13,420 nt of DNA, from NCBI GenBank assembly GCA_937973935.1, contig CALJJF010000307.1:1-13420 (forward strand), given 5' to 3'. Below the pieces are notes generated by a model. It saw only the letters and a list, made by a program, of their open reading frames with translations, was not told the origin of the DNA and did no database searches. The DNA comes from MKRK01 sp001896915 (GTDB taxonomy: Bacteria > Bacillota > Clostridia > Oscillospirales > Acutalibacteraceae). The stretch's first letter is position 1. Every line of letters starts with the position of its first letter. The position numbers and the translations under genes are program-made. Shown piece after piece: positions 1-9,100 of this stretch.

Positions 1-2
1 AT

Positions 3-260
3 TCCACGCTTCGCAATGAATTTGAAGAAGCGGGCATCAACCAGACCTGTGTTCGGATCATGATGGACTTGGACACTACCATTTTTGTTCTGATCCCGTG
101 GTATCGAACCACCACCAAGGTGACAACAAATATTTGTATTGCCGAAACGGTGATTGTCGGAAAGGTGCCGGATTCTTACGCCAATGTGGAATTTCCGTCA
201 CAGGATATGGCGGAAAAAATCAGCGGAGCGATTATTGGCAACCAGGTTTCGTCAAAATAA
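3..260 (+). CDS. yunB: Sporulation protein YunB, C-terminal part (5' end outside window)
   Basis: An open frame runs from base 3 to the TAA at 258-260 and has no start inside the window, so about 85 C-terminal residues are visible. The segment GINQTCVRI, then a hydrophobic stretch (IFVLIPWYRT), then the TTKVTTNICIAETVIVGKVP block, matches what I recall of the C-terminal half of YunB. YunB is a membrane-associated protein made in the mother cell during Bacillus sporulation and is conserved in spore-forming Firmicutes; its biochemical role is not known. The alternating beta-like, polar pattern near the C terminus fits that family. The ATG at 60 is internal to the frame and is not the true start. 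No terminator hairpin is visible between this stop and the ligA promoter. The family assignment rests on remembered sequence similarity. Confidence 0.8.
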   Translation, partial: STLRNEFEEAGINQTCVRIMMDLDTTIFVLIPWYRTTTKVTTNICIAETVIVGKVPDSYANVEFPSQDMAEKISGAIIGNQVSSK

Positions 261-263
261 GGA

Positions 264-291
264 TTGAGAAAGCGGGTTTCTGTGGTATAAT
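264..291 (+). promoter_or_regulatory. Housekeeping (sigma-A type) promoter of ligA
   Basis: A -35 box TTGAGA (264-269) lies 16 bases upstream of a perfect -10 box TATAAT (286-291). The -10 is preceded by TGG, which makes it an extended -10 as well. Transcription should start near base 298, leaving a leader of about 25 bases before the ligA TTG. The promoter sits just after the yunB stop, so ligA can be expressed in vegetative growth independently of the sporulation gene upstream. It is a prediction from consensus matching only. Confidence 0.75.
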
Positions 292-308
292 ATGTGTAAA
301 GTTGTTTT

Positions 309-313
309 AGGAG
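309..313 (+). promoter_or_regulatory. Ribosome binding site fixing the TTG start of ligA
   Basis: AGGAG lies 9 bases upstream of the TTG at 323. No ATG or GTG in the frame is as well placed, and the residues that follow the TTG align with the usual LigA N terminus, so this site decides the start. Confidence 0.75.
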
Positions 314-322
314 TGGAAAGCC

Positions 323-2302
323 TTGGATTTTGAACAAGGGAAAAAACGGATCACGGAACTGAGAGAAATCATTGAGAAAAACAATGTGTTATATTATGAA
401 GAGGATAACCCGACCCTCACCGATTTTGAATACGATATGCTGATGCGTGAGCTCAAGCAGCTGGAAGCACAGTTTCCCGCGCTTCTGGAGGAGCAATCAC
501 CCACACAAAAGGTGGGCGGAACGCCGGCAAAGCTGTTTTCCCCCGTCAACCACAGGGTGCCCATGGAAAGCTTACAGGATGCCTTTTCCATTCAGGAGCT
601 GTATGATTTTGATAAACGGGTACGGCAGACGGCCGGCGAGGTGGTTTACTGCGTCGAGCCCAAAATTGACGGTTTGTCAGTCTCGCTGGAATATGAAAAC
701 GGCGCTTTTGTACGGGGTTCCACAAGAGGGGACGGACAGACCGGCGAAGACATCACTGCTAATTTAATGACCATCAAAACAATCCCCCAAAAACTAAACA
801 CCCCCATCCCGTTCTTTGAAGTCCGTGGTGAGGTGTTTATGTCCCACAAGAGTTTTATGGATCTCATTGAGCAGCAGGAATTGGCAGGAGAGAAACCGGC
901 AAAAAACCCACGCAACGCTGCGGCCGGATCACTGCGACAGAAAAACTCAGAAATTACCGCCCGGCGAAACCTGGATATCTATCTGTTTAATATTCAGCTG
1001 GTGGAGGGGAAGGAAATCACGGGTCATAGGGAGTCGCTGGAGTACATCAAGGCGCAGGGACTGCAGACAGTGCCCTTTTATCAAACCTGCCGTACGATTG
1101 ATGAGGTCATCAAAGAAGTGGAACGAATCGGATCCATTCGTGGACAGCTGCCCTTTGACATTGACGGGGCTGTGATTAAGGTAGACGATTTCAATACCCG
1201 GCGATTGCTGGGTAGTACATCCAAGTTTCCCAAATGGGCGGTGGCATATAAATATCCGCCGGAGGAAAAGGAAACGGTGCTGAGGGACATTGCCATCAAT
1301 GTGGGCAGAACCGGGGTGCTGACTCCTACAGCGGTGTTTGAACCCATCACATTGGCAGGAACGACTGTGAGCCGTGCCGTGCTTCATAACGAGGATTTCA
1401 TCAAGGAAAAGGATATCAGGCTGGGAGACACGATCGTGGTAAGAAAAGCGGGAGACATCATTCCGGAGGTGGTGGCGGTCACTGCCCATGGAGCCGATTC
1501 CGTCCCTTATACACTTCCCAACCATTGTCCTTCCTGCGGTGCGCCTGTCTTCCGGGAGGAAGGGGAGGCTGCCAAACGCTGCGTCAATGCTGCCTGTCCT
1601 ATGCAGCTGCTGCGGCATATCATCCATTTTGCTTCCCGTGACGCCATGGACATTGAGGGACTGGGCAAGGCTGTGGTGGAGCAGCTGGTCACTGCAGGCT
1701 TAATCGGGAGCATTGTGGATCTTTATGCGTTGCACCCTGAGGATATCGCCAAGATTGATCGGATGGGCGAAAAGTCAGCCGCCAATTTGATGGATGCCAT
1801 CGCACAATCAAAGGAAAACGATTTGTATCGTTTTGTGTTCGGGTTGGGAATCCGCTTCATCGGACAAAAGGCCGCTAAGCTGCTTTGTGAGCATTTTCAC
1901 ACCATGGAAGCAATCTTGGCGGCAACAAAGGAAGACATCAGCGCCATTGAAGGCTTCGGTGCGGTGATGAGCGAGAGTGCCTATGAGTTTTTCAGTATGG
2001 AGCAGACGAAGGAGCTGATTGCCCAGTTCAAAGCTGCTGGTCTGAATATGGAGTCTAGATCGGAAATCAAGGACAACCGTTTTGCCGGTAAAATCTTTGT
2101 CTTAACAGGGACACTTCCCGCCATGACCAGAGACCAAGCTTCTGAACTCATCGAAAAGCATGGCGGCAAAACCTCGTCATCCGTTTCCAAAAAGACAAGC
2201 TATGTACTGGCGGGGGAAGAGGCAGGCAGTAAGCTGACCAAAGCCCGGACACTGGGTGTTGAGGTCATTGACGAAGCGATGTTTCTAAATATGTTACACT
2301 GA
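323..2302 (+). CDS. ligA: NAD-dependent DNA ligase LigA
   Basis: Seals 3'-OH/5'-phosphate nicks using NAD+, joining Okazaki fragments and finishing excision repair in the cytoplasm. The 659 residues are close to the usual ~670 and the domain order is complete. The N-terminal Ia domain has the YYEEDNPTLTDFEYD pattern that binds NMN. The adenylation domain has the KIDG motif with the catalytic lysine at K114. An OB fold follows. A four-cysteine zinc finger uses C402, C405, C420 and C425. Helix-hairpin-helix repeats follow (about 430-580), and a C-terminal BRCT domain (about 585-659) has the FVLTGTL and GGK signatures. The start is TTG with a good Shine-Dalgarno site. The gene has its own promoter, and its stop codon lies inside the bidirectional terminator at 2296-2345. 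No catalytic residue appears to be missing. Confidence 0.98.
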   Translation: MDFEQGKKRITELREIIEKNNVLYYEEDNPTLTDFEYDMLMRELKQLEAQFPALLEEQSPTQKVGGTPAKLFSPVNHRVPMESLQDAFSIQELYDFDKRVRQTAGEVVYCVEPKIDGLSVSLEYENGAFVRGSTRGDGQTGEDITANLMTIKTIPQKLNTPIPFFEVRGEVFMSHKSFMDLIEQQELAGEKPAKNPRNAAAGSLRQKNSEITARRNLDIYLFNIQLVEGKEITGHRESLEYIKAQGLQTVPFYQTCRTIDEVIKEVERIGSIRGQLPFDIDGAVIKVDDFNTRRLLGSTSKFPKWAVAYKYPPEEKETVLRDIAINVGRTGVLTPTAVFEPITLAGTTVSRAVLHNEDFIKEKDIRLGDTIVVRKAGDIIPEVVAVTAHGADSVPYTLPNHCPSCGAPVFREEGEAAKRCVNAACPMQLLRHIIHFASRDAMDIEGLGKAVVEQLVTAGLIGSIVDLYALHPEDIAKIDRMGEKSAANLMDAIAQSKENDLYRFVFGLGIRFIGQKAAKLLCEHFHTMEAILAATKEDISAIEGFGAVMSESAYEFFSMEQTKELIAQFKAAGLNMESRSEIKDNRFAGKIFVLTGTLPAMTRDQASELIEKHGGKTSSSVSKKTSYVLAGEEAGSKLTKARTLGVEVIDEAMFLNMLH

Positions 2303-2345
2303 AAAAACACTCGTAAGTAACGGCTTACGAGTGTTTTTTCAGTGT
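2296..2345. terminator. Bidirectional intrinsic terminator shared by ligA and two convergent small genes
   Basis: Arms 2296-2317 and 2324-2345 are perfect reverse complements (22 bp) around the 6-base loop TAACGG. The core CACTCGTAAG stem is flanked by A6 on the left and T6 on the right, so it reads as a Rho-independent terminator on either strand. The TGA of ligA (2300-2302) is in the left arm, and the TGA of the minus-strand 47-residue gene (2341 to 2339) is in the right arm. Confidence 0.92.
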
Positions 2346-2482
2346 TTGGTTGTCTTTTCTTCCTTTTGCCCCATCATGGTGGCATTGACGGTTTTGTCTG
2401 TGGAATTGTTCAGGGTTTCGCCGTTTTTATTGCCCTTGTTGTCATAGCTGCTGTTCTTCTTTTTATTTGATTGATTCGGCAT
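2339..2482 (-). CDS. Small Asn/Lys-rich protein of unknown function (47 aa), possibly spore-associated
   Basis: The minus strand encodes a 47-residue protein starting MPNQSNKKKNSSYDNKG and ending KEEKTTKH. The start ATG (2482-2480) has a GAGGA Shine-Dalgarno (2493-2489) 6 bases upstream. It begins 9 bases after the stop of the DUF3787-like gene, so the two are probably one operon. The protein is very hydrophilic (many N, K, S, T, E), has no cysteine, no membrane segment and no recognisable domain. Its composition and place beside a spore protein gene suggest a small spore component, but I cannot assign a family. Its stop lies inside the shared terminator. The main evidence that it is real is the start-site context, operon spacing and terminator placement; the frame is too short for statistics to help. 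Confidence 0.68.
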   Translation of the reverse strand: MPNQSNKKKNSSYDNKGNKNGETLNNSTDKTVNATMMGQKEEKTTKH

Positions 2483-2491
2483 GTCTTGTCC

Positions 2492-2653
2492 TCACTTTTG
2501 GTTTTCATCAACCCAGTTTTTCGCTCTTGTCACATTGGCATCATTGGGGATTGCCATATTGGTCTTGCTGTCACGGCTGTCCCATTGGGAAATCGCCTGG
2601 GTGGCAAAGCCGCCTTCTACCGTTACCTTATCTTTTTGTTTCTTTTTGCCCAT
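2492..2653 (-). CDS. Small DUF3787-like spore surface protein (53 aa)
   Basis: The minus strand encodes 53 residues starting MGKKKQKDKVTVEGG. The ATG (2653-2651) has an excellent GGGAGGG Shine-Dalgarno (2667-2661) 7 bases upstream. The C-terminal half has a tryptophan (W24), a central IPN (I35-N37) and the ending AKNWVDENQK (44-53). I recall this layout for the small DUF3787 family of Clostridia, whose members are named as a spore surface protein family after a Clostridioides difficile protein. Members typically have a basic N terminus, a THDTAAW-like element (here TQAISQW) and a terminal WVD-N-K motif. It is the first gene of a two-gene minus-strand unit converging on ligA. Plus-strand open frames across this interval are its shadows. 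The family call is from memory of the motif; the coding call is stronger. Confidence 0.85.
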   Translation of the reverse strand: MGKKKQKDKVTVEGGFATQAISQWDSRDSKTNMAIPNDANVTRAKNWVDENQK

Positions 2654-2725
2654 GGTTGTACCCTCCCGAAAATAATTGTTGTATTTATTTTTTCATTTCA
2701 AAGACTTAATATACCAAAGAACAAA

Positions 2726-2752
2726 TAAATATGATATAATTTAACCAACTAT
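2726..2752 (-). promoter_or_regulatory. Candidate mother-cell (sigma-E/K-like) promoter for the minus-strand small genes
   Basis: On the minus strand, CATATTTA (2733 to 2726) resembles the CATA-type -10 of sigma-E/sigma-K promoters. An ATA (2752 to 2750) lies 16 bases upstream, at -35 spacing. Transcription would start near 2719, leaving a leader of about 65 bases. The region is very AT-rich, so a chance match is quite possible. Support comes mainly from the spore-protein identity of the downstream gene. Confidence 0.35.
2732..2740 (+). promoter_or_regulatory. Extended -10 promoter of addB
   Basis: TGA followed by a perfect TATAAT (2735-2740) forms an extended -10 element. No good -35 box is seen 16-18 bases upstream, which is tolerable for extended -10 promoters. 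A second TATAAT occurs at 2750-2755, also without a -35. A start near 2747 gives a leader of about 25 bases to the addB ATG. The element overlaps the candidate divergent promoter on the other strand. Confidence 0.55.
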
Positions 2753-2770
2753 AATAAAGGGCAGGGTATT

Positions 2771-5700
2771 ATGCTTCATTTTATTTTTGGCAGAGCGGGC
2801 ACAGGGAAAACATATGAATGCAGAAAGATTTTGGATGCATTGGCGACAGCGTCAGCCGATGCCGTTTTGATTGTGCCGGAACAATATTCCTTTGAAAGTG
2901 AGCGAGCATTACTGCACCATCTCGGCGCCGAAAAAGCCAACAAAATCGAAGTATTGAGCTTTTCCCGTCTGTGTGACCGGGTGTTTTCCCTCTATGGCGG
3001 CTCGCCCATGTCCAGACTTGACGACGCAGGCAAAGCGGTGCTTTTGGGACAGGCTTTGCTGCAAATTAAAGGACAGCTGACGCTTTACGGCGGTCAGACC
3101 GCCAACATGAAGTTTATTGAAGCACTCATGAACGCAATTTCCGAGTTCAAACAGTGGGGCATATCCTCGGCCGATTTGACAAAAGCAACCGAAGGGCTGC
3201 ATGAGGGCTTGTTAAAATCAAAAACCACCGACATGGCGCTGTTGTTGGGAACCTATGAAGCCCTGACGGAACAAAGCTACGCGGACCCCCAGGATGATTT
3301 AACCCTTTTGGCACAGAGGCTTGAGCAATACAATTTTTTTGAAGACAAAACCGTGGTCATTGACGGGTTCAAGGGCTTTACCTTGCAGCAGCTGCGGGTG
3401 CTGGAAAAAATCATGACCGGAGCAAGAGATGTGACCATAACCCTTTGCACAGACAACCTGTCAGAGGGACAAGAAGACATCTCTTTGTTTTCCAATATCG
3501 GAAGGATAACGGAAAAGCTGACGACCATCGCCAAAAGTAATTTTATCAAAATCGCTTCTCCCGATTATCTGACAAAGCAATACCGTTTTCAAAGCGACGA
3601 GCTCAGACACCTGGAAGAAAACCTCTTTGACCCGGGATTCACGGTGTTTGAAGGGGCTCCGGAGCATATTCAAATCTGCACGGCAGGAACCATCCACGAC
3701 GAAGTGGATTTTGTCGCCCGTACCATCAAAGGGCTGGTGAGGGAAAAAGGCTTACGGTATCGGGAAATTGCGGTGATTGCGCGGAACATTGAGAATTATC
3801 AGGGTGTGATAGACACCGCTTTTCAACGTTATCATATCCCGCTGTTTCTGGATGCCCGCAGACCCATTGACTCTATGACGTTGTTTAAATTCGCCACAGG
3901 CGCCTTTGACATAGTTAACAATCACTTTGACATTGATGACATCATACCCTTCTTAAAAACCGGTCTGACGGATATTTCGGAGGAGGACATAGCCCGGCTT
4001 GAAAACTACACTGCCATGTGGGGGATATCCGGTAAGCTCTGGCACAGGGAATGGAAGAGCAATCCCGAAGGGTTTGTGGAGGGATTTTCTGACCAAAGCA
4101 AAAAAGAACTTGCGGAAATCAATGCAATCAAGGACCGGTTTGGCAAGCTCATGGACGGGTTTCGCAGAGACCTTGAAAACAGTGACGCCGCCGGGTTTGC
4201 CACCGCGGTTTACCATCTTATTAAAAACGCCGGTGCGGATAAGGCACTACATCGGTTATCCTCTGACCTGGAGGCAAGCGGCGAGATCAAAGCGGCGGAG
4301 GATGAACGCCGTTCCTTTGACTTACTCATGCATATTCTGGACAGCACCGTTAACGCCCTCAGTGAATTTTCAGTCAGCCTGAAGGATTACAGCGAGTATC
4401 TCTCTCTGGCCATTTCCCTGGCGGATTTCGGTAGTGTGCCTCAGGGTCTCGACGAGGTCAGCGCCGGTTCGGCAGAACGGATGCGCCCGGCCGAGCCCAG
4501 GGTGGTATTTATCATAGGCGCCAACGAAGGCGTGTTTCCTAAGGATTTGTCAGCCAAAGGTTTGCTGACCGGGGCAGACCGGGCAAAGCTTATTTCTCTG
4601 GGTGTGGAAATCGCAGACAATGCACAGACGGAAGCGGTGGAGGAAAATTATTTGTTTTATACCTCTCTTTGTGCTGCTTCGGAGGGTGTTTATGTTTCCT
4701 ATGTCAGCTCCGATACCGCAGGAAACCAGCTGTCTCCGTCACCTGTCGTGACCCATTTACGCAGCATTTTCCCCGGGTTGGAGCTTACGACGGAACGGGT
4801 GGATTATGAGGGAAGGAACCGGCTGTGCCAGGTGGAGGCAGAGAAACCGGCTCTTGCATTGACAGCACGGATCTGGAAACGGAACATTCCGCTGTCATCC
4901 ACCCTAAAACAATATTTCAGTCAGAAAAAAACCGATCTTTATCACGGGATCAAGGCTGCCGCTGACAACGAAACGAAGGCACTGACCCCTGAAAACGCAA
5001 AAAATCTTTTTGGGGAAAACATCAATATTTCCGCCACCAGAATTGATGTATTTCATAAATGCAGGTTCAGTTATTTTTGCCAGTACGGACTGTTGGCAAG
5101 ACCCTTTCGTACGGCAGAGCTGAACGTACTGGAACGGGGCAGTCTCATTCATTTTGTGCTGGAGCGGTTTATCAAAGCTTATGGGGGCAAAGGGATTTCA
5201 TTGTTACCCAAAGAAGAAACAGCAAAACAAATCCGCATTTTGCTGGATGAATATATGGAAAATGTCATGGGTGGCAAGCAAGACAAATCCCCGAGACTGC
5301 TGTTTTTGATTGAACGGATTGCGGTGCTGTTGGAATCCTTACTGGAGCATATCGGTGCGGAGCTTTCCCAAAGCTTTTTTGAGCCTGCTGCCTTTGAAAT
5401 GCCCATAGACGAGGGAGAAGAGGGCATCCGGCCTGTCCGGATGGCACTGCCCGACGGCGGCACCATTACCGTGCGAGGCAAAATTGACCGGGTGGATACT
5501 TACCGGTCTGGCAATCAGATTTATGTCAGAATCGTAGATTATAAAACAGGAAAAAAGAAGCTGAATTTAAGCGATGTTCTCTACGGGCAGAATTTACAGA
5601 TGCTATTGTATTTGTTTGCGCTCAAGAACGGCGGAGAGGAAACGCTGGGCGGAAGAATCATTCCGGCAGGTATTTTATACATGCCGTCAAAACGGATGCC

Positions 5701-6127
5701 CTCCAAGGTGTCCCGGTATGCACCGGCGGAGGAATTGCTGCTTGATTTACGGAAAACATTAAAAATGAGCGGCCTTATTCTAAACGATGAAACCGTCTTT
5801 TCCGCCATGGAAAAAGACGGATTGGGGATTTTTACCCCCTTTAAGCTGAAAAAGGACGGCACGCCGGATTCCCGCTCCAGCGTGGCTGATCTGGCTGTGT
5901 TCGGTTCCATCGAACGGCACATCAACAAGCTGCTGGTGAAAATGGGACAAGCTCTGCATAGGGGCGATATCGCTGTGCAGCCGCTGGACGGTGTGGGCGA
6001 CAACGCCTGCAGATACTGCGATTTTCGGGGTGCATGCGGACGGGAAACCACGGAGGAAAACGGGCAGATTCCCGATTTGAGCATGAGCGAAATCGTAGAA
6101 GCCATGGAGGAGGTGCACAATGGGTAG
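2771..6127 (+). CDS. addB: ATP-dependent helicase/deoxyribonuclease subunit B (AddB)
   Basis: AddB pairs with AddA to unwind and resect double-strand breaks until a Chi-like site is met, producing the 3' tail for RecA; it cuts the strand opposite to AddA. The protein has 1118 residues, against about 1166 in Bacillus. The Walker A motif GRAGTGKT is at residues 7-14. The C-terminal RecB-type nuclease domain has GKIDRVD (acidic residue D906) and IVDYKTG (D923, K925). The four cysteines of the nuclease iron-sulfur staple are present: C764 in FHKCRFSY, and C1080, C1083 and C1089 in CRYCDFRGAC. It is therefore predicted to be catalytically intact. The start is the ATG at 2771 after a GGGCAGGG-like purine stretch. 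Its last 8 bases overlap addA, which indicates one transcript. Confidence 0.97.
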   Translation: MLHFIFGRAGTGKTYECRKILDALATASADAVLIVPEQYSFESERALLHHLGAEKANKIEVLSFSRLCDRVFSLYGGSPMSRLDDAGKAVLLGQALLQIKGQLTLYGGQTANMKFIEALMNAISEFKQWGISSADLTKATEGLHEGLLKSKTTDMALLLGTYEALTEQSYADPQDDLTLLAQRLEQYNFFEDKTVVIDGFKGFTLQQLRVLEKIMTGARDVTITLCTDNLSEGQEDISLFSNIGRITEKLTTIAKSNFIKIASPDYLTKQYRFQSDELRHLEENLFDPGFTVFEGAPEHIQICTAGTIHDEVDFVARTIKGLVREKGLRYREIAVIARNIENYQGVIDTAFQRYHIPLFLDARRPIDSMTLFKFATGAFDIVNNHFDIDDIIPFLKTGLTDISEEDIARLENYTAMWGISGKLWHREWKSNPEGFVEGFSDQSKKELAEINAIKDRFGKLMDGFRRDLENSDAAGFATAVYHLIKNAGADKALHRLSSDLEASGEIKAAEDERRSFDLLMHILDSTVNALSEFSVSLKDYSEYLSLAISLADFGSVPQGLDEVSAGSAERMRPAEPRVVFIIGANEGVFPKDLSAKGLLTGADRAKLISLGVEIADNAQTEAVEENYLFYTSLCAASEGVYVSYVSSDTAGNQLSPSPVVTHLRSIFPGLELTTERVDYEGRNRLCQVEAEKPALALTARIWKRNIPLSSTLKQYFSQKKTDLYHGIKAAADNETKALTPENAKNLFGENINISATRIDVFHKCRFSYFCQYGLLARPFRTAELNVLERGSLIHFVLERFIKAYGGKGISLLPKEETAKQIRILLDEYMENVMGGKQDKSPRLLFLIERIAVLLESLLEHIGAELSQSFFEPAAFEMPIDEGEEGIRPVRMALPDGGTITVRGKIDRVDTYRSGNQIYVRIVDYKTGKKKLNLSDVLYGQNLQMLLYLFALKNGGEETLGGRIIPAGILYMPSKRMPSKVSRYAPAEELLLDLRKTLKMSGLILNDETVFSAMEKDGLGIFTPFKLKKDGTPDSRSSVADLAVFGSIERHINKLLVKMGQALHRGDIAVQPLDGVGDNACRYCDFRGACGRETTEENGQIPDLSMSEIVEAMEEVHNG
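6106..6115 (+). promoter_or_regulatory. Ribosome binding site of addA, inside the end of addB
   Basis: GGAGGAGGTG lies within the last codons of addB, 4 bases before the addA ATG at 6120 (6 bases counted from the GGAGGAGG core). It fixes the addA start in an 8-bp overlap with addB, an arrangement expected to couple translation of the two subunits. Confidence 0.8.
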
Positions 6128-9100
6128 CTTTATACCGACGAAGGAACAGGAAAACGCCATCCATGCCAAGGGAACGCTGCTGGTTTCGGCGGCGGCAGGC
6201 TCGGGAAAAACCGCTGTGTTGGTGGAACGGGTCATCGGTCATATTACCGATAAGGACAATCCTACAGAAGCGGACCGGCTATTGATCGTGACCTTTACCA
6301 ATGCAGCAGCGGCAGAAATGCGTTCCAGAATCGCTGCCAGAATTGCAGAAGAAATTCACAAAAACCCGAACAATCAGCGCTTACAGCGCCAGCAGATCCT
6401 GTTGTCCAAAGCGAATATATGCACCATAGACAGCTTCTGTATCAATCTGGTAAGGGAAAACTTCCATGCCCTGAATTTATCCCCGGATTTTAAAATCGCC
6501 GATGAAAGCATCCTGAACGGGCTTCGCATGCAGGCCATGGATTTTGTCATCGACGGGTTTTCACGGGAAGAGACCCGGTCCTTTGCCAGTTTGCTGGAAA
6601 TTCTGGGGGCGGACAGCGGAGACGACAACCTGCGCGCTGTTATCCTGAAAATCTATCAATATTTGCGTACGGTACCCTTTCCGGAAAGCTGGATGGATGC
6701 CGTGAGGGCAATGTATGACAGCGATTTACAGTGTTCTTCCTGGCTTGAGACGATTTTCGGGTATGCCGACAGCCTTGTGGAGAGCCTCATGGATCATTAC
6801 GGCTTTCACGAGGTGCTGTCTGACCCGAAACAGAACCTGAAGGCCATACATACCGCAATCAAGGAGCACAACTGGGACGAAGCCAGAAGGAAGATTGAGG
6901 CCTTCGGTCTTCCCAGAATGCCTGCTGTCTTGAAGCAAATCAAGACGGAAACGGACGACACTCTGAAAAAGCTGCGCAAAATCTTCTGCTGCGCATATTC
7001 AGACGGTGTGGAGGATGTAAAGCTTCTTTCACCGGTGGTGGATAAGCTTTTGCAGCTTGTCGCCGGGTATACAGAAAAGCTGATGGAATACAAGGCGGCA
7101 AAAAAATGCCTCGATTTTGCCGATATTGAATTTATCGCATTGCGGCTTTTGTGTGAGCAAAGGGACGGCGAAACCGTGTTTACCCCCTTTGCAGCAGAGC
7201 TGCATCAGCGGTATGACGAGGTGCTGGTGGACGAATATCAGGACACCAACGACCTGCAGGACACAATTTTTAAAGCGGTTTCCGACGGAGGCAAAAAGCT
7301 TTTTATGGTGGGTGACGTCAAACAGAGCATTTATCGCTTTCGCCAGGCAAACCCGGCAAACTTTTTGAAATATCACGACGAATTTCCGGTCTATGACGGC
7401 TTCGGGGACAAAGGGCGCATTACGCTGTCCAACAATTTCAGAAGCCGGGAGGATATCTGCGACTTTGTCAATTTTGCCTTTTCTCTCTTGATGACGAAGA
7501 AAGCAGGCGAAATGGATTATACCAAGGAGGAGCGCTTGGTTGCCTCTGCGGTTTTTCCTGACAATCACGAGCATGGTACGGAGCTGTATCTGATCGACAC
7601 CACTGATTGTGACGACAAAAAAGAAATCATCGAAGCCCGTTTCATAGCCCGGTATATCCAAGAGACCATGGGCAGAGGCGAGCTGCTCCGGGACAAAAAC
7701 GGAGGACTGCGAAAGGCGAATTACAGCGATTTTACGATACTGCTAAGGAACAAGAGCACCAAAGCGGCCGCTTATGTCAAGGAACTGAAGGCGGCGGGCA
7801 TTCCTGTGTGGGCAGATATTTCCGGCGGGTTTTTACAAGCAAGGGAAATTCTCACGGTGGTGTCTCTTCTGCGGGTGCTGGATAATCCCCTGCGGGATGT
7901 GCCGCTATTAAATACCATGCTGTCGCCGATTTTCGGATTTTCGCCCGATGAGCTGGCGGAAATACGGGTGGTCAACAAAAAAGAACCCCTGTACCGTGTG
8001 GTGTATGCCGCCAGAAAAGAAAACAAAAAAATAGCCGCTTTTTTAGAACGGCTCCAACATATGAAACAGGTTGCCGCCAGTGTGACGGCGCATCAGCTGA
8101 TCAGCTATCTCTATGAAGAAACCGGCTATTTATCCATTGTCCAGGCCATGGACAACGGTTCTCAGAGGCGGGCGAATTTGCTTTTACTCATGGATTATGC
8201 CCGGGGGTTTGAAACCGGGGGCTATAAGGGCTTGTCCGGCTTTTTGCGGTTTGTTGACCGTTTGGGCAATGAGGATACCGCACTTGCCTCCGCTTCGGTG
8301 CTGACCGAGGCGGATGATGTGGTGAAAATCATGACCATCCACCGTTCAAAGGGACTGCAGTTTCCCATTTGCATTTTGGCAGGAGTATCCTCGAAAATCA
8401 ATCGGCAGGATATTGCAGCGCCGCTGTTGTTACAGGAGAAAAGCGGAATCGGACTTCGGGTGTTTGACGACCAAAAACGCATTCGCTATTCCACCATCCC
8501 GAGAGAAGCCATCGCCATTGAGCTGGAGGCGGCATCTGTTTCGGAAGAGCTGCGTGTGTTGTATGTTGCGCTGACGAGGGCGGAGGACAAGCTGGTGATT
8601 GTTTCCGGGGAGCGAAAGCCTGGCGAAAAGCTGACCCGGCTTTCCCAAAAGCTGACGGACGGACAAATCGACCCCATCACGGTTCTGACGGCAGGAAGCT
8701 ACAGCGACTGGCTGCTGTCTGCCGCTTTGCTGCATCCCTCCGGCACGGTGCTGAGACAACAGGAGGAGGTTTCCATCACTCCGATGGAAGCGGAGCATGG
8801 CATGAAGATCGAAATGGTGGACGGTACTGCCTTATACCGGCAGGAACCTGAAGTGCAGCATACGGAGCCGGTTCCTTATGACGAGAATTTACTCATGGAG
8901 ATCGAACAGAGATTGTCCTTTGTTTATCCCTATGAAAAGCTGAACGGCATTGCAGCGAAAATGACGGCATCTAAAATTGCCGCCAAGGAAATCGACAGTA
9001 AATATTTCTTCACCGCCCGTCCTGCATTTTTATCCGGCGAAAAGCTGACACCGGCGCAAAAGGGCACTGCCATGCATCTGTTTATGCAGTATGCCGATTT

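Noticed and set aside
98..310. 70-residue plus-strand frame overlapping the yunB tail and ligA promoter
   Set aside because: It is out of frame with the YunB-like sequence and covers the -35/-10 promoter elements; no ribosome binding site.
947..1627. 226-residue minus-strand open frame inside ligA
   Set aside because: Antisense to the conserved ligase core including the zinc finger; its His/Arg/Gln-rich composition and lack of any recognisable domain indicate a shadow.
2467..2728. Three overlapping plus-strand open frames of 64-85 residues between ligA and addB
   Set aside because: They lack Shine-Dalgarno sites and are antisense to the well-supported 53-residue spore-protein gene; their composition is that of a shadow frame.
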